A stretch of DNA of 5,789 nt, from positions 1 through 5,789 of the forward strand of contig SLGS01000198.1 in the NCBI GenBank assembly GCA_007136565.1. Reading direction: 5' to 3'. Source of the stretch: Clostridia bacterium (GTDB lineage Bacteria; Bacillota; Sulfobacillia; SLMV01). Both the position numbers and the translations under genes were made by a program. Shown one piece after another: positions 1 through 5,245 of this stretch. The notes beneath the pieces are model-generated. The model was not told where the DNA came from, made no database searches, and saw only the letters and a list, made by a program, of their open reading frames with translations. Within the stretch, counting starts at the first letter, position 1, and each line of letters begins with the position of its first letter.

Positions 1-929
1 CCGCAAAGCGTCACGATGCCTTCACCCACGAAGTCGATACCCTGGATCCGACCCTTGGGGGGATGTCCAGGGATCACGTCGCCCAGATCCACCTTGATCT
101 CTCGGTCGAGTTGGCCGGCGATTACGTTCGCCGTCGTGCCCCCGCAAACCGCCCGCGCACCCGGGAACCGGCTGACGTGCAAAGCGAACTCCCTATCCAA
201 CATGCGATCCCGGGGAGGACCGACCGCTACCACCAGCCGGCGCGGAGTCCGAACCTTGGCCACGCACACCGTGGTATCGTCTCCGGGTTTTCCATCGTAG
301 AGGTATCGACAGTGCTCGAGGATCGCCTGTGCGAGCCGTTCGGAGGACATTCCCGGTTCGATGACTCCCTCGAGGAATGACTCGAGCCCGTCCATCCCGA
401 GCCCCAGGCGAAGCCGAGCACCTATCCCCGCGTGGACCACTCCATCGCTCACGCTGATGAGGAAGTCACCCCTTTGAACCCAAAAGTGCGCTTCCCGCAC
501 CTTCTGGTCCCCGTGCCCCACCTCCCGAACCGTGCGTTCCACCCGGACCGGACGACCCTCGCGCATGAGTATTATCGGCGGGGTATCGAATTCCGCCACG
601 AATGCCTGTCCGGTATCGTCGATCTCCAGGGCTCCCAACGTGGCGTAGGCGATCTTTCTGACCTGGCAGACAGGGAGTGTCTTCCCGATGGTTTCCATCA
701 TGTCTTCTAGGCTCGCACCGGAACGAAGCATCTCGGACGCTATACTCGCCGTAAGCGTGGACAGGATATTGGCCTTCACACCGCTGCCCAGCCCGTCGGA
801 GAGAACGCTGATGAGCGAGTTCGCGGTACGGGCATTGCGCACGGTATCGCCGCACAGTTCCTCACCGTACTTGGCCATGGAAGCCACGCTGCTCTCGACG
901 AACAGGCTATTGTTCGGCTTGTGGGTCAT
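1..929 (-). CDS. SpoIIE/PP2C-type serine/threonine phosphatase, C-terminus beyond the window
   Basis: Cytosolic Mn/Mg-dependent protein phosphatase of the SpoIIE (PPM) family, expected to dephosphorylate Ser/Thr on a partner protein. The frame is open from ATG 929 to the left edge (309 codons, no stop seen). PPM metal-site motifs are visible: GD at 27-28, SDGLGSG at 44-50, SDGVV at 161-165 and GDDTT at 216-220. No membrane segment or signal peptide is seen. After the phosphatase core (to about 225) comes a further domain with CGGTTAN at 262-268 and GIDFVGEGIVTL near the edge, a tail I recall from SpoIIE-like proteins next to [FeFe]-hydrogenases. The start is fixed by an AGGTGAT Shine-Dalgarno inside the preceding gene, whose 3' end it overlaps by 23 bp, so the two are probably translationally coupled. 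The family call is firm; the substrate is unknown. Confidence 0.88.
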   Translation of the reverse strand, partial: MTHKPNNSLFVESSVASMAKYGEELCGDTVRNARTANSLISVLSDGLGSGVKANILSTLTASIASEMLRSGASLEDMMETIGKTLPVCQVRKIAYATLGALEIDDTGQAFVAEFDTPPIILMREGRPVRVERTVREVGHGDQKVREAHFWVQRGDFLISVSDGVVHAGIGARLRLGLGMDGLESFLEGVIEPGMSSERLAQAILEHCRYLYDGKPGDDTTVCVAKVRTPRRLVVAVGPPRDRMLDREFALHVSRFPGARAVCGGTTANVIAGQLDREIKVDLGDVIPGHPPKGRIQGIDFVGEGIVTLC

Positions 930-2646
930 TTTCGATCACCTGCATCAGGCTCGTGAGTAGCGTCTTCGTTTCGGCCGTGGTCTCGCCCATCAACCCGGCG
1001 ATCTCCTGGGCGACCCTCATTTGCTTATCGATGACCTCTTGGGCTCTGAGAATGGATTCCTTGCGCAGGGTGACCAGCTCTCGCCTGTGCTTTTCCTCCT
1101 GGCTGACGTCGACCAGTATCCCGATCACCATGTCCTGATCCTCTACGTAGAAGATGTATTCTTTCGTCTTGCGATTGTACGAAGGGTACTCGCCCTCGAC
1201 TATGGACATCTCCCCGGTCTGCAGTACCCTGCGAAAGTGCTTGGGATCTATGAGATAACCGAGTTTCTTGCCCTTCATCTGATCCGTGCGGCAGTAGAAC
1301 ATGCGCTCGATGGCCGGGTTAATGCTGACGATCCTGAGGTCGCGATCGGCGACGATGATGCCGCTGGGCATTTCGTGCATGATCACGCTGGCCATGGATT
1401 CGGCACGCTTCCTCATGTAGGGAATGCACATCTCCACCTCGGCCGCACCGCGGAATACGGCGACGGCCTTTTCCCGGCAGGAATCGTAACCGCAAGCCCC
1501 GCAGTTGAGATGATCCTCGGGATCATCCTTGCCCATCTTCGAGAGTATTTCGTCCAACTCGTCCTCGGACGGATCGACCAATAGACCCGGCCTCGCGCGG
1601 TAGCGACGCTTCATATCCCGGGCATCTCCGACGGCTGGGGCTTCTTCCTCGCCCCCCTCCTCCCGGTACCAGTCCCACACCCGATCGCGTCGGGCTTGCA
1701 AAGGATTGCTGTCGACGTCTATATATGGTCCTCCGATGCACCCATCGCGGCAGGCCATCAGTTCGGCGAGCCGGGCGCCATCGCCACCGTGGGCCACCTC
1801 CCGGAGGAAATCCAGGCACTCTCTCACGCCACTTACGACCTCGAATGAGCCCCGGAGCATGTTCATCATGGACACATCTATGTCTGCCGTTTGGAGCAAT
1901 CCGCCTTCTAGTGGGAAGAGCCTGGCCGTAGCCGGTGCCACCGCAGCCCCGGGGAGAGAGCCCTCGTGCCCGGCGAGGTCGATATCGTTTCGTTCCAGGA
2001 GTTCGGCGAGTTCATCGAAAGTCAAAGCGGCATCCACGGACTCCGAGTGGGTGGGCAACGCCATCTCGTGCTTCTTGGCGACGCAAGGGCCGATGAACAC
2101 CACCCGGACATTCCCGCCGTGCTGACGCTTAATCATTCGACCGTGGGCCACCATGGGGGAAACCACGTCCGCCAGCAATTCTATCCACTCGGGGAAATGC
2201 GTTTCCACCAGGGATACCACCGCGGGACAGCTACTGGTTACGACCGGAAATGGCCCCCCGGATTCCATCCGCGACTGCATCTCGGCGACGTGTGCCCGGG
2301 CGACGCTTTCGGCGGCCAGTGCGGTTTCTTGGACGTCATAAAAGCCGAGATTCATGAGAATTCCGGAGAGATCCTCGAACTGCCCGGGCCACCGGGCGGC
2401 GAAGGACGGAGCAACGCTGGCCACCACCGGGAGTCCACCGCGCAGGAAAGCCTCCACCCTGGGCAGGTGTGGTTCAGCCCTCTTTGCGTCCTGGGGGCAC
2501 ACGTTGATGCACGCACCATCGTGTATGCACAGTTCGTCCCAAACCTGGGCCTTACCGCCCACGACCTTGATCGCCTTGATCGGACAGTGGCGGACGCACT
2601 TGTAGCAATCCTTGCAGCGCGCATCGCTGGTTGCAATAACCCCCAT
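907..2646 (-). CDS. Putative sensory [FeFe]-hydrogenase-like protein with ferredoxin, H-cluster, four-Cys Fe-S and PAS domains
   Basis: 579 residues, cytosolic. Domain order: a ferredoxin domain with C11, C14, C17, C21 and C40-x2-D43-x2-C46-x3-C50; an Fe-hydrogenase large-subunit domain (about 70-310); an Fe-S motif C382-x2-C385-x4-C390-x16-C407 (PF04060 type); a PAS domain (about 413-515); and a charged helical, probably coiled-coil tail (515-570). H-cluster motifs are L1 TSSC (C140), L2 PCVAKKHE (C188) and L3 MACRDGC (C299, C303), so all four cluster ligands are present. The catalytic proton-transfer Cys just before C140 is Ser139. Catalytic FeFe-hydrogenases carry no PAS domain, and reported HydS-type sensory proteins also lack that Cys. 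Sensing of H2 or electron pressure, signalled through the co-transcribed phosphatase, is therefore inferred. The start is 8 nt after the ferredoxin stop. Assignment to subgroup C or D needs a tree. Some relatives are annotated HfsB-like, so a catalytic role is not excluded. Confidence 0.9.
   Translation of the reverse strand: MGVIATSDARCKDCYKCVRHCPIKAIKVVGGKAQVWDELCIHDGACINVCPQDAKRAEPHLPRVEAFLRGGLPVVASVAPSFAARWPGQFEDLSGILMNLGFYDVQETALAAESVARAHVAEMQSRMESGGPFPVVTSSCPAVVSLVETHFPEWIELLADVVSPMVAHGRMIKRQHGGNVRVVFIGPCVAKKHEMALPTHSESVDAALTFDELAELLERNDIDLAGHEGSLPGAAVAPATARLFPLEGGLLQTADIDVSMMNMLRGSFEVVSGVRECLDFLREVAHGGDGARLAELMACRDGCIGGPYIDVDSNPLQARRDRVWDWYREEGGEEEAPAVGDARDMKRRYRARPGLLVDPSEDELDEILSKMGKDDPEDHLNCGACGYDSCREKAVAVFRGAAEVEMCIPYMRKRAESMASVIMHEMPSGIIVADRDLRIVSINPAIERMFYCRTDQMKGKKLGYLIDPKHFRRVLQTGEMSIVEGEYPSYNRKTKEYIFYVEDQDMVIGILVDVSQEEKHRRELVTLRKESILRAQEVIDKQMRVAQEIAGLMGETTAETKTLLTSLMQVIENDPQAEQ
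935..941 (-). promoter_or_regulatory. Ribosome binding site of the phosphatase gene, inside the hydrogenase-like gene
   Basis: Read on the minus strand, AGGTGAT is a full match to the 16S anti-Shine-Dalgarno and lies 5 nt before ATG 929. It lies within the last codons of the upstream gene (Gln-Val-Ile), so ribosomes finishing that gene can restart directly. It decides the phosphatase start. Confidence 0.75.
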
Positions 2647-2654
2647 GGGTAAAC

Positions 2655-2906
2655 CTACCCTTCCAACCGGGGAACAATATGCGCGTCCACGAAGTCATCC
2701 ATGGCCTCGTGCGCCACGCTCCCCAGAATCTCGTTTCCGACCTTGACGTTGGGTCCGTCTATACAGTGCCCCAGGCAAAACTCGGCCCTGAGGTCGACGA
2801 GGGCGTCCAGATTTCGCGATCGGATGGCCTCCTGCAGTTCGTCGATGATCCTCCGCGAATTCCTCACGTGACAAGAGCTTCCGACACACACCGAAACGCT
2901 GAGCAA
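2655..2906 (-). CDS. Thioredoxin-like [2Fe-2S] ferredoxin (NuoE/HydC-type small subunit)
   Basis: Small cytosolic electron carrier, 83 residues from TTG 2906. It shows the thioredoxin-like ferredoxin signature: CVGSSC (C7-x4-C12) and CLGHC (C44-x3-C48), the ligand spacing of one [2Fe-2S] cluster, followed by the usual GPNVKVGNEILG strand. It would pass electrons to or from the ferredoxin-like front of the H-cluster protein encoded 8 nt downstream. An ATG at 3011 would add 35 residues, but that extension has no family similarity I can see, lacks a good Shine-Dalgarno, and runs through the predicted promoter and operator. TTG at 2906 has GGAGGT 7 nt upstream and gives the compact N-terminus typical of the family. 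First gene of the operon. Family is firm; the physiological partner is inferred. Confidence 0.87.
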   Translation of the reverse strand: MLSVSVCVGSSCHVRNSRRIIDELQEAIRSRNLDALVDLRAEFCLGHCIDGPNVKVGNEILGSVAHEAMDDFVDAHIVPRLEG

Positions 2907-2913
2907 GACCGGC

Positions 2914-2919
2914 ACCTCC
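2914..2919 (-). promoter_or_regulatory. Ribosome binding site GGAGGT fixing the TTG start of the [2Fe-2S] ferredoxin
   Basis: Minus-strand GGAGGT is followed by 7 nt and then TTG at 2906-2904. It is the strongest Shine-Dalgarno in this leader and is the main reason for rejecting the upstream ATG at 3011. Confidence 0.75.
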
Positions 2920-2923
2920 GTAC

Positions 2924-2941
2924 TTGTGAAATATTTCTCAA
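2924..2941. promoter_or_regulatory. Candidate Rex operator upstream of the hydrogenase-like operon
   Basis: The plus-strand site TTGTGAAATATTTCTCAA is an inverted repeat with 8 of 9 pairs matching. It equals the Rex consensus TTGTGAA-W4-TTCACAA except for one base (T instead of A at 2938). It lies between the predicted -10 element (2946-2951) and the Shine-Dalgarno (2914-2919), over the predicted start of transcription near 2939, a position expected for repression. Rex is an NAD(H)-responsive repressor of fermentation and hydrogenase genes that leaves DNA when NADH is high. A CRP/FNR-type site (TGTGA-N6-TCACA) is the alternative, but the A/T centre and the outer TT/AA favour Rex. No rex gene is in the window. 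Confidence 0.72.
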
Positions 2942-2945
2942 ACCC

Positions 2946-2974
2946 ACTGTAACCCGCCCAGGCCGCGGGCGCAA
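2946..2974 (-). promoter_or_regulatory. Possible sigma-70 promoter of the hydrogenase-like operon
   Basis: On the minus strand, TTGCGC (2974-2969) and TACAGT (2951-2946) are separated by 17 nt. The match is 3 of 6 at -35 and 4 of 6 at -10, so it is modest. The predicted start near 2939 leaves a leader of about 33 nt before TTG 2906 and lies within the Rex-like site. The modest score would suit a promoter under strong control, but it is a pattern match only. Confidence 0.4.
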
Positions 2975-2981
2975 CCCCTTT

Positions 2982-2999
2982 TCGTGAAATTTTTCGCAT
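2982..2999. promoter_or_regulatory. Second, weaker Rex-like half-palindrome
   Basis: TCGTGAAATTTTTCGCAT aligns base for base with the stronger site at 2924-2941 and keeps 11 of the 14 fixed positions of the Rex consensus. Its centre is 58 bp from the centre of the first site, just upstream of the predicted -35. It could be an auxiliary operator on the same promoter or act on divergent transcription. The A/T-rich context makes chance similarity possible. Confidence 0.35.
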
Positions 3000-3145
3000 T
3001 TCGTTCTTCATTCCGAATTCGCGGCTTATGTGGCGCCCATATCGGTTTGTTCACCACCGTGGGCCATCTCACACCCTTATCCTTCATACGGACCCAATGG
3101 CTGGATCCGCTCCGCGGATGCCGCGCACGAGACTGCGGAGTGAGT

Positions 3146-3175
3146 TTGATGGCCTCCCCCGCCTCGGGATATGCT
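3146..3175 (+). promoter_or_regulatory. Possible promoter of the rightward membrane-protein gene
   Basis: TTGATG (3146-3151), 18 nt, then TATGCT (3170-3175), each matching 4 of 6 consensus bases. An overlapping alternative is an extended -10, TGC-TATACG (3172-3180), without a -35. Either gives a leader of about 145 nt before TTG 3331. Pattern match only. Confidence 0.35.
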
Positions 3176-3317
3176 ATACGCACCCTCGTCGGTTTCGAGG
3201 AATGCGCGCAAGCCATTTCAACTCCAAAGGATCGTCCGGCGCCATGCCCTCGAGGGATCGATGGGAACAACCCCGAAGGGTGATGGCCTGTAGGTCTCAA
3301 GTGAATCTCGGAATCCC

Positions 3318-3323
3318 GGGAGG
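3318..3323 (+). promoter_or_regulatory. Ribosome binding site GGGAGG fixing a TTG start
   Basis: GGGAGG is followed by 7 nt and then TTG 3331, the same arrangement as at the ferredoxin gene. Upstream ATG codons in the same frame (3028, 3282) have no comparable site, so TTG 3331 is preferred. Confidence 0.65.
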
Positions 3324-3330
3324 CTGGATC

Positions 3331-3864
3331 TTGAGTGATCTACTGAAGCATGTGATCGTAGGTGACGCGATAGGAGTACTGCTGAGCGGCTCCGACGGCA
3401 AGGCCAGCAACATCGGCACCGCCTTTGCCCTGGGGGTGGCATCCCACGCAGTGATGGATACCGCAGAGCCCGATTTCACCGTAAATTGGTTCAACTCCCA
3501 AGAATTCGGACTGGCGGGTCCGTTCATCGCCTTTCAAGCCGGGGGACTGGTTTTCGTATTCAAGATGCTCTTGGCCGAGACCCGCGGCGATCCCAAGGCC
3601 TTTAGGCTGCGCATAGCGGCCATCGTCGGCAGTGTCATCCCCGACGTCATCGACGGAGTATACTCCGTCATAAACCCCCACGCCTGGTACGCCGGACAGT
3701 TACTCCTCCCGTGGCACAATCGAACCTGGCAGGTTAACCCCATGCCCTGGTGGGCCACGACGATCCTGAGCTTGGCCCTGTTGATGGTCCGATACCTGTC
3801 CGGATACATTCCGAAGGCTTTTCGCCTACTCTGGACGCGAATAAGCGGTGTGGTGAGATCTTGA
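3331..3864 (+). CDS. Small integral membrane protein with HAVMD and PDVIDG motifs, unknown function
   Basis: 177 residues from TTG 3331. Hydrophobic segments lie at about 28-43, 60-81, 93-114 and 140-160, so it probably crosses the membrane three or four times, with a short basic C-terminal end. Polar residues inside or near these segments are notable: H39-x3-D43, P104-D105 and D108, H117 and H129. They recall membrane-bound metal-dependent hydrolases of the YbcI/YdjM (DUF457) kind, which pair PD and H motifs, but the usual HR...TH motif is not seen, so this is only a suggestion. The frame stays open upstream to ATG 3028, but that extra stretch is Arg/Pro-rich and lacks a ribosome site. Divergent from the hydrogenase-like operon; a functional link is unproven. 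Confidence 0.7.
   Translation: MSDLLKHVIVGDAIGVLLSGSDGKASNIGTAFALGVASHAVMDTAEPDFTVNWFNSQEFGLAGPFIAFQAGGLVFVFKMLLAETRGDPKAFRLRIAAIVGSVIPDVIDGVYSVINPHAWYAGQLLLPWHNRTWQVNPMPWWATTILSLALLMVRYLSGYIPKAFRLLWTRISGVVRS
3652..3669. repeat. Perfect 18-bp palindrome inside the membrane-protein gene
   Basis: GACGGAGTATACTCCGTC reads the same on both strands with no loop. In frame it encodes Asp-Gly-Val-Tyr-Ser-Val, starting at D108 of the PDVIDG motif. It may be a protein-binding site or a coincidence of coding. No other perfect palindrome of this length was noticed in the window. Confidence 0.6.
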
Positions 3865-4034
3865 TGATGAGCATTGGCGGAGTTCATCGGTGCAAAGGAA
3901 ACACCCGGAGACTTGATCGGTCGGCATCCATCATTTCGGGATTCTTCCCGAGCGCATTGGATTGTAGACTCGCACTGATTCCCGCGGCGGTCCTTCCCGG
4001 CGATGGGGGAAAGAGTATGGAGGGATCTCTATGA
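3864..4034 (+). CDS. Possible 56-residue ORF overlapping both neighbours, uncertain
   Basis: An ATG-ATG start at 3864 overlaps the stop of the membrane-protein gene by one base (TGATG). Its stop TGA overlaps the next gene's start (ATGA at 4031-4034). This is the layout of translationally coupled genes and fills the gap exactly. Against it, no clear Shine-Dalgarno is present, third-position GC is about 55%, lower than the start of the gene before it appears to be, and the protein (basic first half, mildly hydrophobic second half from about 23) matches nothing I recognise. It may be only an intergenic spacer. Confidence 0.25.
   Translation: MMSIGGVHRCKGNTRRLDRSASIISGFFPSALDCRLALIPAAVLPGDGGKSMEGSL
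3936..3951 (+). other. Small perfect hairpin after the membrane-protein gene
   Basis: TCGGGA-TTCT-TCCCGA forms a 6-bp stem with a four-base loop. No T-run follows on either strand, so it is not a convincing rho-independent terminator. It could stabilise an mRNA end between the two membrane-protein genes. Confidence 0.3.
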
Positions 4035-4576
4035 TGGACACGCGCGAGTGGATTCCGAGGGTGCGAAAGCGGGGAGGGTGGGCCGAGTTGCACTCCGCGA
4101 GACGGGTGGCGATATGGACACTCATCATCGTTATGGTGTTTGTGCTCGGCAGGGCTCTGGTGGTTCATCTTCGCCCCCAGGTGATGCCCGAGGATCGCGC
4201 GTCTTTGCAAAACCTAGAAGACGAAGTCGATCACGCCCTCCGTCATATCGGGGATCGGGTGGAGCACGCCTACACCGCCCGGATAGAGGGGGAGGGAGAT
4301 GTGCTGCATCTTTGGCATCTGCCCGAAGAGGCCGGCGACGACATTGAACTGCACGAGGAAGAGTTACGCGAAACCAGGTTCTTCGTGGACGATCGGGGCG
4401 ATCTGGTGGCCAAAAGCGATGACGAGACCAGGATACTGGCGCGCCGTATCGAGCATGTACACTTTCACCTCGTAGATGCGGGGCACATCGGAATGATAAT
4501 GACCGCCCGGGACGACGCGGAATTCATAGAGGCGCGACACCTCGCGCCCCTTCGACAGGAGGCCGAAGATCCGTGA
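4031..4576 (+). CDS. Single-pass membrane protein with acidic outer domain, weakly pilin-like
   Basis: 181 residues from ATG 4031 (or the adjacent ATG 4034), with GGAGGG 6 nt upstream. A basic N-terminus (about 1-25) precedes one hydrophobic segment at 26-46, which predicts a cytoplasmic N-terminus and an outer C-terminal domain of about 130 residues. That domain is rich in Glu, Asp and His (EHVHFHL at 141-147). The run FFVDDRGDLV...RILARRIEHVHFHL (117-147) has the rhythm of the last part of PilW/GspJ-type minor pilins, where a printed datum line is followed by 'LA..VE.L.F.'. However, there is no prepilin peptidase site (Gly followed by a Glu at +5) before the helix, so it would not be a classical pilin. 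I do not recognise it otherwise. The next gene follows after 182 nt. Confidence 0.7.
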   Translation: MMDTREWIPRVRKRGGWAELHSARRVAIWTLIIVMVFVLGRALVVHLRPQVMPEDRASLQNLEDEVDHALRHIGDRVEHAYTARIEGEGDVLHLWHLPEEAGDDIELHEEELRETRFFVDDRGDLVAKSDDETRILARRIEHVHFHLVDAGHIGMIMTARDDAEFIEARHLAPLRQEAEDP

Positions 4577-4758
4577 GCAGTATCCCGATCGTCGCGGGAG
4601 TCATCGCCACCCTCGGTCCCCAAATGCTGTATGATGTTGGTGGTCCGTGAGCGGTGGGCTGAGGACTTGACCGCGTTGCCGCCGCGACGAGACGAGCACA
4701 GCCAATTGCCGACCAGGACCGGCCGAAGTTGATCCCATCTCGAACGGATAGGAAATCC
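4577..4758 (+). other. Gap before the metallopeptidase gene
   Basis: No convincing promoter or terminator is seen. A 25-codon frame beginning with GTG 4573 (overlapping the previous stop as GTGA, ending at 4650) is too short and anonymous to call. TCCGTGAGC followed by A/G-GT occurs twice, at 4570-4581 and 4644-4655. The first copy spans the stop of the preceding gene and the second the end of this small frame. Confidence 0.4.
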
Positions 4759-5202
4759 ATGAATATCGATAGGTTCGCCGAGTGCGCCAATCGAATAGTG
4801 GATGAAGAGGTCCCCGAACCCATACTGCGAGACCTGAACCTCGGTATCGTCATCGCAGAGGAGGAGAAAGCCGGGGGCGGTAACTCCTACGTCCTCGGCC
4901 AATACTCCGTCAGTTCGATGGGGCGATCGGTCGTCCTATTCTACGGTTCCTTTCGCGCCCTGTATTCGGGTGAACCCGAGGAGTCGTGGGAGCGCCGGAT
5001 CCGAAATACCATAAAGCACGAACTGCGGCACCACGTGGAATCGCTGGCCGGGGACGAACAGTTGGCCCGACAAGAACGGCGGAATCGGGGTCGCCGGAAA
5101 CGGCGAAAGCCGGGGAAGGCCCGGACAAGACCAACCCTCCTATCCTCGATCCTGCAACGGATTGCCGGCTGGTTCCGACGGATGGGGATATCGTCGGACT
5201 GA
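4759..5202 (+). CDS. Zincin-like metallopeptidase family protein with a basic C-terminal tail
   Basis: 147 residues from ATG 4759, preceded by TAGGA 5-6 nt upstream. Residues 81-106 contain the zincin site HELRHH (H87, E88, H91, H92) in the order expected of the possible zinc metallopeptidase family (PF06262 type): a helix with HExxHH, then an acidic stretch (GDE) and Ala/Arg-rich helix. The N-terminal 80 residues, ending in a VLFYGSFRALYSG strand-helix, also fit that family, whose members are about 110-130 residues. The protease activity and substrates of the family are not established. No signal peptide or membrane helix. Unusual is the added tail: 107-124 is almost all Arg/Lys, and 127-142 could form an amphipathic helix that binds membrane or nucleic acid. 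An upstream in-frame ATG at 4729 lacks a ribosome site. Confidence 0.82.
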   Translation: MNIDRFAECANRIVDEEVPEPILRDLNLGIVIAEEEKAGGGNSYVLGQYSVSSMGRSVVLFYGSFRALYSGEPEESWERRIRNTIKHELRHHVESLAGDEQLARQERRNRGRRKRRKPGKARTRPTLLSSILQRIAGWFRRMGISSD

Positions 5203-5216
5203 CAGCGACCCCGGGG

Positions 5217-5245
5217 TTGGGATGGGCCGCTCCAAGTGCGATAAT
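5217..5245 (+). promoter_or_regulatory. Promoter candidate for tex
   Basis: TTGGGA (5217-5222), 17 nt, then GATAAT (5240-5245), with TGC directly before the -10 (extended -10). The matches are 4 of 6 and 5 of 6, the best sigma-70-like site in the window. Transcription would start near 5252, giving a leader of about 122 nt. Confidence 0.6.

Larger units (their letters stand above)
2907..3330. other. Divergent intergenic control region
   Basis: 424 nt between the divergent ferredoxin and membrane-protein genes. It holds the Rex-like sites and the leftward promoter, then a rightward candidate promoter (3146-3175) and a leader of about 150 nt. A small hairpin with a 6-bp stem and TCC loop (ATCCGC/GCGGAT) lies at 3105-3119 without a T-run, so it is not a convincing terminator. 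Frames are open through much of it, but they have no good ribosome site and no recognisable protein. I saw no known riboswitch in the rightward leader. Confidence 0.6.

Noticed and set aside
466..855. Minus-strand 129-codon frame within the phosphatase gene
   Set aside because: It lies in a different frame from the SDG and GDDTT motifs, and its product is Arg/Gly-rich without a recognisable domain.
1021..1584. Plus-strand open frame (187 codons) opposite the PAS and Fe-S part of the same gene
   Set aside because: It mirrors the real gene in another frame; the residue pattern has no recognisable domain.
1966..2652. Long plus-strand open frame (228 codons) opposite the hydrogenase-like gene
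   Set aside because: It is antisense to the ferredoxin and H-cluster motifs, which are certain. High GC keeps opposite frames open, and no family similarity or ribosome site is seen.
2923..2942. CRP/FNR-type operator (TGTGA-N6-TCACA)
   Set aside because: The same palindrome fits, but the Rex consensus matches more positions, including the outer TT/AA and the A/T centre. FNR would need TTGAT half-sites.
2907..3011. N-terminal extension of the [2Fe-2S] ferredoxin from ATG 3011
   Set aside because: It would translate through the promoter and Rex-like sites, has no good Shine-Dalgarno, and adds residues not expected in the family.
3105..3119. Rho-independent terminator in the divergent region
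   Set aside because: The 6-bp hairpin has no T-run on either side and lies upstream of both genes, where a terminator has no transcript to end.
3028..3330. N-terminal extension of the membrane protein from ATG 3028 or ATG 3282
   Set aside because: The extra segment is Arg/Pro-rich and unlike the rest, and there is no ribosome site. GGGAGG with TTG 3331 is better.
3183..3330. Riboswitch or structured leader RNA before the membrane-protein gene
   Set aside because: I looked for familiar conserved cores and long pairing arms and found none that I could support.
4573..4650. A 25-codon GTG frame overlapping the previous stop as GTGA
   Set aside because: Too short, with no ribosome site of its own and no recognisable product; overlaps of this kind arise easily by chance.
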